From Bacillus rhizoplanae (GTDB taxonomy: Bacteria; Bacillota; Bacilli; Bacillales; Bacillaceae_G): a stretch of 64,000 nucleotides of DNA. The first letter of the stretch is position 1. The number at the start of each line of letters is the position of its first letter. The position numbers and the translations under genes were made by a program. The notes under the pieces were generated by a model. That model saw nothing but the letters and a program-made list of their open reading frames with translations, made no database searches and was not told the DNA's origin. Where the stretch lies: NCBI RefSeq assembly GCF_917563915.1, contig NZ_CAKJTI010000004.1, positions 229,231 to 293,230 on the forward strand. The letters are read 5' to 3'. This document shows, piece by piece, positions 45,895 through 55,417 of this stretch.

Positions 45895-46996
45895 ATGGAA
45901 TTAGTAGAAATTAGGCAAGAACTAGAGAAAATGGCTAAGAGATTAGCGGCTTTTAGGGGGTCTCTTTGACCTCGCTGGAAAAGAAAAGCGAATTGCAGAA
46001 TTAGAAGAAATTATGATGGGTGCAAGCTTTTGGGATGATCAAAAAAGTGCACAAACAGTCATCAATGAAGCAAATGCATTAAAAGACATGGCTGGTAAGT
46101 TTAATACGCTTAACGAAACGTTTGAAAATCTAGAAGTAACGCATGAACTTGTGAAAGAAGAATACGATGAAGAATTACATGCGGAGCTTGAAGCTGAAGT
46201 GAAAATTTTATCTGCAGATATGAACGAATACGAACTTCAATTATTACTAAATGAAGAACACGACAAGAATAATGCTATTTTAGAGTTGCATCCAGGTGCA
46301 GGTGGAACAGAATCACAGGATTGGGGTTCTATGCTGCTTCGTATGTATACACGCTGGGCAGAAAAACGCGGCTTTAAAGTAGAAACGTTAGATTATCTTC
46401 CTGGAGATGAAGCTGGGATTAAAAGCGTTACGTTATTAATTAAAGGACATAATGCTTACGGTTATTTAAAAGCAGAAAAAGGCGTGCATCGTCTTGTTCG
46501 TATTTCGCCATTCGATTCATCTGGCCGTCGTCATACATCGTTCGTATCTTGTGAAGTTGTACCAGAGTTTAACGATGATATTGAAATTGAAATACGTACA
46601 GAGGATTTAAAAATAGATACGTACCGTGCAAGTGGTGCGGGTGGACAGCATATTAATACGACTGACTCAGCTGTACGTATTACACATATTCCAACAAATG
46701 TTGTGGTAACATGTCAATCTGAGCGTTCACAAATTAAAAACCGTGAGCATGCAATGAAAATGTTGAAAGCGAAACTGTACCAACAAAAATTAGAAGAACA
46801 ACAAGCGGAGCTTGATGAAATTCGCGGTGAACAAAAAGAAATTGGCTGGGGAAGCCAAATTCGTTCATACGTATTCCATCCATACTCCCTTGTAAAAGAT
46901 CACCGTACAAATACAGAGGTCGGGAATGTTCAAGCGGTTATGGACGGAGAGATTGACGCATTTATTGATGCGTATTTACGTTCTCGTATTTCATAA
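45895..46996 (+). CDS. prfB: peptide chain release factor 2 (programmed +1 frameshift)
   Basis: RF2 releases peptides at UGA and UAA. The gene is read as 45895-45966 joined to 45968-46996, 366 residues. The first 24 codons end ...FRGSL before an in-frame TGA; ribosomes shift +1 at CTT-TGA-C and continue [16 protein letters not shown]. Stop-recognition [10 protein letters not shown] contains S-P-F, and the catalytic GGQ is in [28 protein letters not shown]. The TAA stop is bases 2-4 of the ATAAA of a following bcr1 copy. Autoregulated through the frameshift. Confidence 0.98.
45955..45970 (+). promoter_or_regulatory. RF2 programmed frameshift site
   Basis: Internal Shine-Dalgarno AGGGGG, three bases, then CTTTGAC: the conserved bacterial RF2 recoding signal. 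Confidence 0.98.
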
Positions 46997-47146
46997 AGTG
47001 AAACTTCCATCAGTGGGAGGGGCTTATTCCCCACTGATGGTTAGTCGAACCAATCGGGCTCTTATGGGCAGTTATCTCTCGCCTATCTTCTTTGATTTCT
47101 TAAAATCTTGAGGTGGGAGTCTTATTGCCCGTTAGGGCGGGATAAA
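46993..47146 (+). repeat. bcr1, full length (154 bp) plus stub
   Basis: Intact copy with GTTAGTCGAACCAATCGGGC linker and 3' end TTATTGCCCGTTAGGGCGGGATAAA. A second copy begins within the final ATAAA (47142) but ends after CTTCCATCAGTATG, a stub of about 22 bases. Confidence 0.92.
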
Positions 47147-47572
47147 GTGAAACTTCCATCAGTATGAAAAAATGCCAACAGGTTGTTGGCACATGCGTGA
47201 GGCGATGAGGAGTATACCTTCTGTCTAGAGGGAGAGAAAGAGGAGAGAAGTTGCGAGGCAACTTCTCTTTTTGGTGGATGTAGTTGTAGCATACAAGCTT
47301 GTATATTGTTTTGTAAAAAGTAGAAAATAACAAAATGTTGGAAGTAATTGATCAGAAGAATGGGATGATTTTCGTATTCTGTATGCTAGGAAAATTCGTT
47401 GTTTTGCATCATATCATTCGTTCACAAAATTGAAACAATTACTGAAAAGCATTACGCCTGTAAGTGTCCCTTCTTGTTTAGGGTAATATTGGTTATGCAG
47501 GTAAGTTTTGAAATTGCAGGGAAATCATTATAATGCTATTGAGGGATTAATTAACAGCAGGGAGCGATATAG
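46997..47572. other. gene-free region prfB / cccB
   Basis: bcr1 and stub, a perfect small hairpin TGCCAACA/TGTTGGCA (47171-47189), the prfB terminator, and the cccB leader. No gene. Confidence 0.55.
47245..47272 (+). terminator. terminator of prfB, displaced by bcr1
   Basis: 10-bp stem GAGAAGTTGC/GCAACTTCTC, five T; now about 250 bases past the stop. Confidence 0.85.
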
Positions 47573-47902
47573 ATGAAAAAGAAATTATTTATGATCGTAT
47601 TAGGTACATCATTAGCTCTTACATTAGGAGCATGCGGGAAAAAGGAAGAAGCTAAACCTTCTAGTCCTAGTCAAGAAGCAAGCACAGATAGCGCTGAGAA
47701 AATATTCCAAAAAAGCTGTGCAGGATGCCATGGTAATGATCTAAAAGGATTATCTGGACCATCGTTAGAAAAAGTGGGCGGAAAATACGGAGAAGAAGAT
47801 ATTGAAAAAATTATCGCTAAAGGCCGCGGCGTTATGCCAGCTGGTGTAATCCAAGGCGAAGATGCGAAAAAAGTTGCAGAATGGCTAGCTGAGAAGAAAT
47901 AA
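47573..47902 (+). CDS. cccB: cytochrome c-551, lipoprotein type
   Basis: Small membrane-anchored electron carrier, 109 residues. Lipoprotein signal peptide with lipobox L-G-A-C (lipidated Cys21); haem site C49-A-G-C52-H53; axial Met in GRGVMPAGV. It probably passes electrons from the bc complex to caa3 oxidase. Ser/Pro/Glu spacer between anchor and haem domain. Same position as B. subtilis cccB near ftsE. Confidence 0.95.
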   Translation: MKKKLFMIVLGTSLALTLGACGKKEEAKPSSPSQEASTDSAEKIFQKSCAGCHGNDLKGLSGPSLEKVGGKYGEEDIEKIIAKGRGVMPAGVIQGEDAKKVAEWLAEKK

Positions 47903-47905
47903 GAA

Positions 47906-48045
47906 AGAAAAGCGGAGCCGACTGTTTAGGCCTGTTGGCTAAGGTTCTTTCACACAGAAGGTGCTTTTTACCTTCTCGTGTGGAAGGTTCTTAGACATGA
48001 GGGCCTAGGAGGCAGAGCTGGACAGTAAAGAAAAGCGGAAGCGGT
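47906..48045 (+). repeat. AAGAAAAGCGG-family repeat, long form
   Basis: Begins AAGAAAAGCGGAGCCGACTG, contains a hairpin CACACAGAAGGT/ACCTTCTCGTGTG, and ends AAAGAAAAGCGGAAGCGG. It starts within a few bases of the cccB stop. Same outline as the copy in the thiC leader. Confidence 0.65.
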
Positions 48046-48285
48046 TGTTCAAGCATTCTTATGCGGCAGCCTCCAGCCATCGCTGTATGAAATTCAAACA
48101 AATAAGACCTTTTTACTTGATGACAGAAGGTCTTATTTGTTTGTGTCATGTCATATATTCTGCGCTATGTAACACAACTGTAACAAAGTTGTATCCGAAT
48201 TGGAAACCGAATAATGGTACAATGTAGGGCGTAGTATCTTTTGTAGAATTTTGAAGAAAAAGTTTTACATACATGAGAAGCTGAA

Positions 48286-48345
48286 ATAGCGATTGTTTAG
48301 AGACGCAGCGAAAGATTGAATATTGCGATCGCTATGGTTAAACAA
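48286..48345 (+). other. possible pseudoknot in ftsE leader
   Basis: Two interleaved inverted pairs: ATAGCGAT (48286) with ATCGCTAT (48328), and TTGTTTA (48293) with TAAACAA (48339). The order A-B-A'-B' is that of an H-type pseudoknot. May also be chance. Confidence 0.35.
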
Positions 48346-48395
48346 CGAAGAGTATAAAGTGTCGAAAAAAAATCATTAATATTGGGTGATAAATA

Positions 48396-49082
48396 ATGAT
48401 AACAATGACGAATGTTTATAAGGAGTATCCAAACGGCATGAAAGCTGCTAATGGACTCACAGTTAAAATTAAGCAAGGTGAATTTGTATATGTAGTAGGA
48501 CCGAGTGGAGCCGGGAAGTCTACATTTATTAAAATGATGTATCGTGAAGAGAAACCGACTACAGGTTCTATTAATGTAAATGGTTTAGTAATTGAATCTT
48601 TAGCAGAGCGCGATGTACCGTATTTCCGTCGCCAGCTAGGCGTGATTTTCCAAGATTTCAAGTTACTTCCGAGGTTAACTGTATATGAAAATGTTGCATT
48701 TGCTTTAGAGGTAATTGAAGAAGAGCCAGACGTGATTCGTGAGCGTGTTATGGAAGTGTTAAGTCTTGTAGGTCTTGACGATCGTGCTGATGCATTGCCA
48801 AGTGAACTTTCTGGTGGGGAACAACAACGTGTTGCAATTGCAAGAGCGATTGTGAATCGCCCGAAAGTTGTAATTGCCGATGAACCAACAGGTAACCTTG
48901 ATATGGATACAGCGATGGATATTATGAATATTTTCAAACGCATTAATGAGCGTAATACAACAATTATTATGGCAACGCATAATGCGGATATTGTAAATAC
49001 AATTCGTCACCGTGTAATTGCGATAGAAGACGGAAAGATTGCTCGAGACGAGATTGAGGGAGGATACGGATATGAAGACTAA
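48396..49082 (+). CDS. ftsE: cell division ABC transporter ATPase FtsE
   Basis: ATPase partner of FtsX, 228 residues. Walker [10 protein letters not shown], signature [15 protein letters not shown], Walker [13 protein letters not shown]. In Bacillus FtsEX does not transport but activates the endopeptidase CwlO at the wall. GGGTGAT before ATG. Overlaps ftsX by 11 bases. Confidence 0.97.
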   Translation: MITMTNVYKEYPNGMKAANGLTVKIKQGEFVYVVGPSGAGKSTFIKMMYREEKPTTGSINVNGLVIESLAERDVPYFRRQLGVIFQDFKLLPRLTVYENVAFALEVIEEEPDVIRERVMEVLSLVGLDDRADALPSELSGGEQQRVAIARAIVNRPKVVIADEPTGNLDMDTAMDIMNIFKRINERNTTIIMATHNADIVNTIRHRVIAIEDGKIARDEIEGGYGYED

Positions 49083-49965
49083 AACCCTTAGTCGACATTT
49101 ACGAGAAGGTGTCAAAAATTTATCCCGTAACGGATGGATGACATTTGCTTCTGTAAGTGCAGTAACAGTTACATTACTGCTTGTAGGTGTCTTTTTAACA
49201 GCAATTATGAATATGAACCATTTTGCAACGAACGTAGAGCAAGATGTAGAGATTCGTGTACACATTGATCCAGCGGCTAAGAAAGAAGATCAACAGAAAT
49301 TAAAAGAAGATATTTCAAAGATTTCGCAAGTCGATTCTATTAAATATTCTTCTAAAGATGAAGAGCTAAAAAGATTGATTAAAAGTTTAGGAGATAGCGG
49401 GAAATCCTTTGAGCTATTTGAGCAAGATAACCCATTAAAAGACGTATATATTGTAAAAGCAAAAGAACCAACTGATACAGCAAGTATTGCAAAGAAAATT
49501 GAGAAAATGCAATTTGTAAATCAAGTACAATACGGACAAGGTGAAGTAGAAAAACTATTTGATACAGTAAAAGCTGGTCGTAATATTGGTATTGTATTAA
49601 TTGCTGGTCTTTTATTTACAGCAATGTTCTTAATCTCTAATACAATTAAAATTACAATTTATGCACGAAGCACAGAAATCGAAATTATGAAACTTGTTGG
49701 AGCGACAAACTGGTTTATTCGTTGGCCGTTCTTATTAGAAGGGTTATTCCTAGGCATACTAGGGTCGATCATTCCAATTATTGTAATCTTAACTTCGTAT
49801 AATTCGCTTCAAGCTATGTTTAATGAGAAATTTAGCGGAACAATTTTTGAATTGCTTTCATATAGCCCATTCGTTTTCGAGCTATCTGCATTATTAATGC
49901 TAATCGGTGGATTAATCGGTATGTGGGGAAGCGTTATGTCTATCCGTCGTTTCTTAAAAATATAA
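49072..49965 (+). CDS. ftsX: cell division protein FtsX
   Basis: Four-helix membrane partner of FtsE, 297 residues. Helix 1 about 25-47, extracellular domain about 50-165, helices 2-4 in the last 130 residues, with IEIMKLVGATNWFIRWPF typical of FtsX. ATG at 49072 within the ftsE end; GGGAGG precedes it. Terminator follows at 50021. Confidence 0.97.
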   Translation: MKTKTLSRHLREGVKNLSRNGWMTFASVSAVTVTLLLVGVFLTAIMNMNHFATNVEQDVEIRVHIDPAAKKEDQQKLKEDISKISQVDSIKYSSKDEELKRLIKSLGDSGKSFELFEQDNPLKDVYIVKAKEPTDTASIAKKIEKMQFVNQVQYGQGEVEKLFDTVKAGRNIGIVLIAGLLFTAMFLISNTIKITIYARSTEIEIMKLVGATNWFIRWPFLLEGLFLGILGSIIPIIVILTSYNSLQAMFNEKFSGTIFELLSYSPFVFELSALLMLIGGLIGMWGSVMSIRRFLKI

Positions 49966-50020
49966 GTGTAAAAAGTTGCAAACATATTTCGTACAAGCTT
50001 ATCATATAGTAGAAATAGAT

Positions 50021-50051
50021 AAAGGCATCGCACAATGTGTGATGCCTTTTC
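50021..50051 (+). terminator. terminator of ftsEX
   Basis: AAAGGCATC-CACA/TGTG-GATGCCTTT with an internal G-T pair. Confidence 0.8.
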
Positions 50052-50088
50052 ATACACCATTGTGTGTTCCGGAAAGGGGAATTCCGCA

Positions 50089-51522
50089 TTGAAACGTAGA
50101 GTTGCGATTATTGGAATGATTGTTGCGTTTTTAGTTGGCGCTGGCGGAATGTTTGCAGGTATGTATTGGCTTGAAAATGGCTCTTACACAGTGCAATCAA
50201 TTACAGGGAATAATGCCAATGTAAAACAAGCGGATTTGGATAAAATTCGCGAAGCGTATGCACTAATTGATTCACGTTATGTTGAGGATGTGAAAGATGA
50301 CAAGCTTGTTGAAGGAGCTATTCAAGGGATGCTTGCAACACTGAAAGATCCATACTCTACATACATGGATAAGAAAACAGCAACGCAATTTGAGCAATCG
50401 CTTGATCCAGAGTTAGAAGGAATTGGTGCTGAAGTAAATAAAACGGATGATAAGTTAATGATTGTTTCGCCGATTAAAGATTCTCCAGCAGAAAAGGCTG
50501 GTCTTAAACCGAACGATCAAATTTTAACAGTCGATGGAAATAGTGTGAAAGACTTATCCCGCGAAGAAGCAGTTATGAAAATTCGAGGAAAGAAAGGAAC
50601 AACGGTTACGCTTGAGGTAAAACGTTCCGGAGTTAGTGATCCGTTAACATTTAAAATTAAGCGTGATAAAATTCCGATTTTCACTGTATTTAGCTCTGTG
50701 AAGCAAGAGAATGGGAAAGATATTGGATATATGCAAATCACATCATTCTCTGAAAAAACAGCGAACGAGTTTAAAGATCAATTGAAAGATCTTGAAAAGA
50801 AAAATATACAAGGACTTGTTATTGATGTGCGTGGAAATCCAGGTGGTTATTTAACGAGTGTTGAAGATATTTTAAAAGTGCTGATGACAGACCAAAAGCC
50901 AATGCTTCAAATAGAACAACGTAATGGTGAAAAGCAAAAGTTCTACACATCATTAAAAGAGAAGAAACCATATCCGATTTCTGTATTAGTCGATAAAGGC
51001 AGCGCATCTGCTTCTGAAATTTTAGCAGGGGCTTTAAATGAAGGAGAAGGTTATCCTCTTATTGGTGAGAAAACGTTTGGTAAAGGTACTGTTCAGCAAG
51101 CTGTACCGTTTACGGATGGTAGTAATATTAAACTGACGATGTTTAAATGGTTAACACCGGACGGCAATTGGATTCATAAAAAAGGAATTGAACCGACGGT
51201 CGAGGTGAAGCAGCCTGATTACTACTATGCAACGCCAATTCAAATTGAAAAAACGTTGTCTTACAATGATAATGATGAGCAAGTGAAGCATGCGCAAGAG
51301 ATGTTGAAGAGTCTTGGATATGAGCCAGGACGTGAAGATGGCTATTTTAGTAAAGAAACAGAAGCAGCTGTGAAAGCATTCCAAAATGCAAACGATATGG
51401 ATGCAACGGGTCAGCTTGATAAAAAGACAGCAGAAGCAATCCAAAACAAAATCGTTGAAAAAATTCGTTCTGGTGAAAACGATCTGCAGCTACAAACAGC
51501 CTTAAAATTAATGGCGAAATAA
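50089..51522 (+). CDS. ctpB: carboxy-terminal processing protease CtpB
   Basis: Membrane-anchored S41 serine protease, 477 residues. N-terminal helix (about 4-26), PDZ domain (about 95-175: EGIGAEVNKTDDKLMIVSP, DSPAEKAGLKPNDQIL), protease core with Ser in DKGSASASEILAGAL and Lys in GEKTFGKGTVQQ, and a C-terminal peptidoglycan-binding domain (about 395-460). In B. subtilis CtpB cleaves SpoIVFA to fire sigma-K. TTG start at 50089 nine bases after AGGGG. Its stop lies in bcr1's ATAAA. Confidence 0.94.
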   Translation: MKRRVAIIGMIVAFLVGAGGMFAGMYWLENGSYTVQSITGNNANVKQADLDKIREAYALIDSRYVEDVKDDKLVEGAIQGMLATLKDPYSTYMDKKTATQFEQSLDPELEGIGAEVNKTDDKLMIVSPIKDSPAEKAGLKPNDQILTVDGNSVKDLSREEAVMKIRGKKGTTVTLEVKRSGVSDPLTFKIKRDKIPIFTVFSSVKQENGKDIGYMQITSFSEKTANEFKDQLKDLEKKNIQGLVIDVRGNPGGYLTSVEDILKVLMTDQKPMLQIEQRNGEKQKFYTSLKEKKPYPISVLVDKGSASASEILAGALNEGEGYPLIGEKTFGKGTVQQAVPFTDGSNIKLTMFKWLTPDGNWIHKKGIEPTVEVKQPDYYYATPIQIEKTLSYNDNDEQVKHAQEMLKSLGYEPGREDGYFSKETEAAVKAFQNANDMDATGQLDKKTAEAIQNKIVEKIRSGENDLQLQTALKLMAK

Positions 51523-51640
51523 AGTGAAACTTCCATTTGGAGATGCTTTTTCTCCAAATGGTTAGTTGAACCAATCGGGCATTTACGGACAGTTTTCAGT
51601 TGTCTCTATCTATCTTCGAATGGGACTTTATTTCACTGGT
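51519..51640 (+). repeat. bcr1, diverged
   Basis: ATAAAGTGAAACTTCC, hairpin CCATTTGGAG/CTCCAAATGG (fully re-sequenced but still paired), GTTAGTTGAACCAATCGGGC, then a degraded right part. Between the ctpB stop and its terminator. Confidence 0.85.
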
Positions 51641-51825
51641 GAAAGGTAAAAAAATATACAGGCTTACGTAGCCTGTATATTTTTTTTATGTGTTAAACAA
51701 ACGTTTGATTAATTGTGATAAGATAAAATAAAACTGGGGGTATATCCTACATAATGGCAATTAAGTTCTTGTAGGCAGGAAATCGTACTGCTCATTAAGT
51801 GCGGCAGAAATGAAATATATTACAA
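51523..51825. other. gene-free region ctpB / minJ
   Basis: bcr1, ctpB terminator and minJ leader; no gene. Confidence 0.6.
51652..51687 (+). terminator. terminator of ctpB
   Basis: 12-bp stem AAATATACAGGC/GCCTGTATATTT, long T run. Confidence 0.92.
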
Positions 51826-53028
51826 ATGGTGGTGAATCGTTTCGTGGAGGTTTGGTCGTTAGAAGTTGTGAAGGCAATTGTGCGTTTCTTCGCACATCCT
51901 GCTTTGTATATTTTCTTTATAAGTAGCTTTTTTGTTGGATATTTACGAGTACTACGAGAACGGAAAGATTTTTCCTTTAAGGTGTATGATATTTTGTATG
52001 AATTACGTACATCTGCATTCGCAGGAATTGGTTTTGGACTCATTCTATCATTGATTACAGTTGGAATGGGGCTTGTTATTTCACAAGCAAGTGTGTTTAT
52101 GATAGCAATCTGGACAGTATTCTTTGCTCTTATTGCTCAATATAGATACTTATCTCCTGCATACACATTCGGAATTGCGATTGCAGCGACGTTATTATCT
52201 TCAAAACTTCCAGTCTCTTTCTTACAGCTTCGTGAGGGAGAAGAGAGCAGTGTCGTGTCGTTAGCGATTTTACTTGGACTTATGTTAGTTGTGGAAGGTT
52301 TGCTTATTTCTAAGAACGCAGCGAACTATTCGACACCGAAATTACGAAAAGGAAAACGTGGTTTAAATATTGGACTGCATGAATCAAAAAGATTATGGTT
52401 AGTACCGATATTTGTTCTTGTACCAGGTGACGCTATAACGCAGTTTGTGTCTTGGTGGCCGGTTGTATCTGTCGGATCGCAAAAGTTTTCTTTATTCTTA
52501 ATTCCATTTTTAATTGGGTTTATGAGAACAATTAAAAGTTTTGAGCCAAAAGGAGCATTGTTATTTACAGGTCGTCGTGTGTTTGGATTAGCTGCAGTTG
52601 TTCTTCTATTAGGAATAGCAAGTTACTGGTGGCATACACTAGCAATTGTAGCTATGGGAGCAGCAATGCTTGGTCGTCTTACGATTACTGTGCAAGAACG
52701 TTTAGAGGATGAAAAGCGCCCTGCATATTTTTCCTCACGTGACCATGGCTTAGTTGTATTAGATACAATTCCAGGTACAGCTGGAACAACGATGGACTTG
52801 AAACCAGGGGAAATGATTGTGAAAGTGAATGGAATCAGTCCGACCAATGTGGACGAGTTTTACAATGCCCTGCAATCAAAAACAACAGGCGCTTTTTGTA
52901 AAATGGAAGTTATTGATACGAATGGTGAACTTCGTCTTGTACAACATGCGATTTATGAAGGAGAGCATCACGAACTGGGAATTGTTTTTGTAGAACAAGA
53001 GCATCAGTGGGATACGGAAGTTGTGTGA
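51826..53028 (+). CDS. minJ: MinJ-like division topology protein with PDZ domain
   Basis: Membrane protein of 400 residues with seven or eight helices (about 20-295) and a C-terminal PDZ domain (about 305-375: GLVVLDTIPGTAGTTMDLKPGEMIVKVNG). This matches B. subtilis MinJ, which links DivIVA to MinCD at the pole, and the gene sits after ftsEX-ctpB as there. The N-terminus is uncertain: ATG at 51826 has no strong RBS, and GTG codons a few residues later follow GGTGGTG or GGAGGT. Confidence 0.85.
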   Translation: MVVNRFVEVWSLEVVKAIVRFFAHPALYIFFISSFFVGYLRVLRERKDFSFKVYDILYELRTSAFAGIGFGLILSLITVGMGLVISQASVFMIAIWTVFFALIAQYRYLSPAYTFGIAIAATLLSSKLPVSFLQLREGEESSVVSLAILLGLMLVVEGLLISKNAANYSTPKLRKGKRGLNIGLHESKRLWLVPIFVLVPGDAITQFVSWWPVVSVGSQKFSLFLIPFLIGFMRTIKSFEPKGALLFTGRRVFGLAAVVLLLGIASYWWHTLAIVAMGAAMLGRLTITVQERLEDEKRPAYFSSRDHGLVVLDTIPGTAGTTMDLKPGEMIVKVNGISPTNVDEFYNALQSKTTGAFCKMEVIDTNGELRLVQHAIYEGEHHELGIVFVEQEHQWDTEVV

Positions 53029-53354
53029 TGTGAGTTTTCATAATTAACCGGAATTGTTTCAAAACGAACCGAATCTTTTTCATAATTGATTGATTATGTA
53101 AGGGTTCTGGTGTGAAAAATATATGGATTAAAAATATCAGTGTATGTTTTTTGGGGACAGACTTCTCATTTTGAAAAGTCTGTCCTTTTTTAATCCTTCT
53201 CATCGCTTCTAGTCCCGCAAGCATTCATTTCTCTGTTTGAAGCGATTTCAACTTTAATTTAATAGATTTTTTGCAAGGGTCTTGAGATTTTGCACCAGAA
53301 CTAATATAGAGGTATGGTATCTATTATTAGATTAATAATGTATCAATTTCTTCA
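53029..53354. other. convergent region minJ / lysR-type gene
   Basis: minJ terminator at 53155 and AT-rich spacer. No gene seen. Confidence 0.5.
53155..53191 (+). terminator. terminator of minJ
   Basis: GGACAGACTT/AAGTCTGTCC with an 11-base loop, six T. Confidence 0.88.
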
Positions 53355-54269
53355 TCATTCCCGTCTAATTCTACGTTCAAGTTCATGTTTCAATCTAGTA
53401 ATGAGGTTCTTACAAATTTGAGAATAATGTTTTCCTTCTGAACGTACCCAGGCAAAATAGACATCCTGTTGCTGAGGAATTTCAAGTTCAATGATTACAA
53501 TGTCTTTTTTTTGTAAAGTAGACTCACTAGCAAAAGAATAATCAGGACCAACAGTGATAGCTAATCCGTCTTTAATCGTTTTTTGGATGGCATCTGTATT
53601 GTTAGTGGTAAAAAGAATATCAGCAGGGCCGTATGCAGTTGTAAACTGGTTCATAAACCATTCGACGTAATCATCTTTGTATAAAACTAAAGAATGAGCT
53701 AACAGCTCTTCTGGAGTAATTGATTTGTTAAATGCTAAAGGTGAATTACGGCTGACCCCAATAACCATTTTTCCTTTTAACAATGGTTCAAACAATAATC
53801 CACTACTTTTATGAACAATATCTTCAAATTGAATAATTAGACCCATATCAATCTTATGTTGGCGAATATCATCTAGTATTTCCTGTGAACCTTTTTCAAA
53901 TATCTCTATTTTTACATTTGGATAATCCTTTTTAAAATTTGTTACTGTATTAACCAATAAGGGCATAGGGCCAGGAATTGTTGCAATTCTTAATTCACCA
54001 CGTACGGTATTTGAGAACCCGTTAGCCTCATCTTTTAACTCCTGGAGTTTCTTTAGTGCTTCAGCAGCTTTTTTAATAATAACTTTTCCTTCAGCAGTAG
54101 GGATTGTACCCAATCGAGAACGTGTAAACAATAATACCCCTAATTCTGCTTCCAAGGCTGAGATAGATTGACTGATAGCAGATAATGTGACATGCATATT
54201 TTGTGCTGCAATGGTTAAAGAACCTGCATTTGTAACCTCAACTGCATATTCTAATTGTTCAATGTTCAT
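53355..54269 (-). CDS. LysR-family transcription regulator
   Basis: 304 residues. N-terminal winged HTH (AGSLTIAAQNMHVTLSAISQ, about 15-36) and periplasmic-binding-like effector domain (about 90-295). Divergent from the SDR gene, with a T-N11-A palindrome between, so it probably regulates that gene and itself. Effector unknown. RBS AGAGGT. Confidence 0.92.
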   Translation of the reverse strand: MNIEQLEYAVEVTNAGSLTIAAQNMHVTLSAISQSISALEAELGVLLFTRSRLGTIPTAEGKVIIKKAAEALKKLQELKDEANGFSNTVRGELRIATIPGPMPLLVNTVTNFKKDYPNVKIEIFEKGSQEILDDIRQHKIDMGLIIQFEDIVHKSSGLLFEPLLKGKMVIGVSRNSPLAFNKSITPEELLAHSLVLYKDDYVEWFMNQFTTAYGPADILFTTNNTDAIQKTIKDGLAITVGPDYSFASESTLQKKDIVIIELEIPQQQDVYFAWVRSEGKHYSQICKNLITRLKHELERRIRRE

Positions 54270-54288
54270 ATAAACACGACCTCTTTTA

Positions 54289-54303
54289 TTAAGTCTTACT
54301 TAA
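54289..54303. promoter_or_regulatory. candidate LysR operator
   Basis: Perfect palindrome TTAAGT-CTT-ACTTAA containing T-N11-A, in the 122-base gap between the divergent lysR-type and SDR genes. Confidence 0.6.
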
Positions 54304-54391
54304 GCAATGATAAGTATATTTTAATAATATTTAATGTATAGAAGTGTTACAATTATTGCAAGAAATCCGATAGCGTATAGGAGGACTAGTT

Positions 54392-55138
54392 ATGATGACA
54401 AGAAGAGTTGCAGTCATTACAGGTGGAGGAAGTGGAATTGGTCGACAAACATGTATCAAATTTGCAAGAAAAGGAGATCAAGTAGTAGTCGCTGATGTTA
54501 ATGAAACAGGTGGAAAAGAAACTGTGGAAATCATTAAAGCTGAAGGTGGAGCAGCTATTTTTGTTAAGACAGATGTTTCACAGTACGAGCAAGTAGAAAA
54601 TCTAGTTAATATTGCAGTAGAAACGTATGGCCGAATTGATATTATGTTTAACAATGCTGGAATTGGCGGTGCAGGTCCAGTGCTTAATCAAAATATGGAT
54701 CGCTACGAAAAAGTAATTGGGGTTAATCAACATGGTGTTGCCTATGGAATCATAGCAGCAGGAAAGAAGATGAAAGAATTAAATATAAAAGGTGTAATTA
54801 TAAATACGGCTTCTGTTTTTGGCTTCTTAGCTTCTCCAGGTACATTTGCATATCATGCAACAAAAGGTGCTGTTATTATGATGACAAAATCTGCAGCGCT
54901 TGAATTAGCTGAATATGGAATTCGTGTAGTAGCGGTAGCACCAGGAGTTGTCGATACACCTATTCTTCATGGATATAACGATAGTATGATCGAATCTATG
55001 AAAACGAAAGTTATGGGTAATGAGTTAACGAATCCAGAAGCGCTTGCTGATGTTGTTTATCTTCTTTCATTAGAAGAAGCAGATGCCATTAATGGGAGTG
55101 TAGTAATGGCTGACCACGGATATGCTTCATTTAAATAA
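54392..55138 (+). CDS. short-chain dehydrogenase/reductase
   Basis: 248-residue classical SDR. NAD(P) motif TGGGSGIGRQT (about 9-19), Asp after strand 2 (VVADVNE) suggesting NAD(H), NNAGIGG, catalytic Ser in NTASVFGF and Y-H-A-T-K. AGGAGG before the ATG pair. Substrate unknown. It may work with the neighbouring P450 on fatty or alcohol substrates; a bcr1 lies between them. Confidence 0.92.
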   Translation: MMTRRVAVITGGGSGIGRQTCIKFARKGDQVVVADVNETGGKETVEIIKAEGGAAIFVKTDVSQYEQVENLVNIAVETYGRIDIMFNNAGIGGAGPVLNQNMDRYEKVIGVNQHGVAYGIIAAGKKMKELNIKGVIINTASVFGFLASPGTFAYHATKGAVIMMTKSAALELAEYGIRVVAVAPGVVDTPILHGYNDSMIESMKTKVMGNELTNPEALADVVYLLSLEEADAINGSVVMADHGYASFK

Positions 55139-55216
55139 TGAAATATAAATGTGATTTTTCTAGTTTTTAAATATAAATATACGTAATATTTTTGGAATCT
55201 TCCGTTGATTTTTTGA

Positions 55217-55373
55217 TTTATCCCGCTATTCGCGGGCAGTAAGACCCCCACCTCAAGATTGAGAGAGAAGCGAAGAAGCTAGGTGGGGGATAACAGCTGG
55301 CATGCGCCCGATTGGTGAGAGCTTTCCATCAGTGGGGGATGAAGGAACCCCACTAATGGAAGTTTCACTTTAT
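55217..55373 (-). repeat. bcr1, full length (157 bp)
   Basis: TTTATCCCGCTATTCGCGGGC, CCCCCACCTC...AGGTGGGGG, CGCCCGATTGGTGAGAGCTT, CCATCAGTGGGGG, GTTTCACTTTAT. Antisense to the next gene, ending about 25 bases before its RBS. Confidence 0.92.
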
Positions 55374-55417
55374 AAAAATGAATATGAATGAATTTACTTA
55401 GGAAAGGATTTTTTTAT

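Larger units (their letters stand above)
47903..48395. other. gene-free region cccB / ftsE
   Basis: About 490 bases: the AAGAAAAGCGG-family repeat, an AT-rich promoter stretch and a possible pseudoknot just before ftsE. A 60-codon open frame at 48045 lies in repeat DNA and has no RBS. Confidence 0.55.

Noticed and set aside
45895-45969. prfB as a broken gene because of the in-frame TGA
   Set aside because: The AGGGGG spacer and CTTTGAC form the conserved RF2 programmed frameshift site.
48045-48227. 60-codon ORF between cccB and ftsE
   Set aside because: Lies in the AAGAAAAGCGG repeat and promoter DNA, without RBS.
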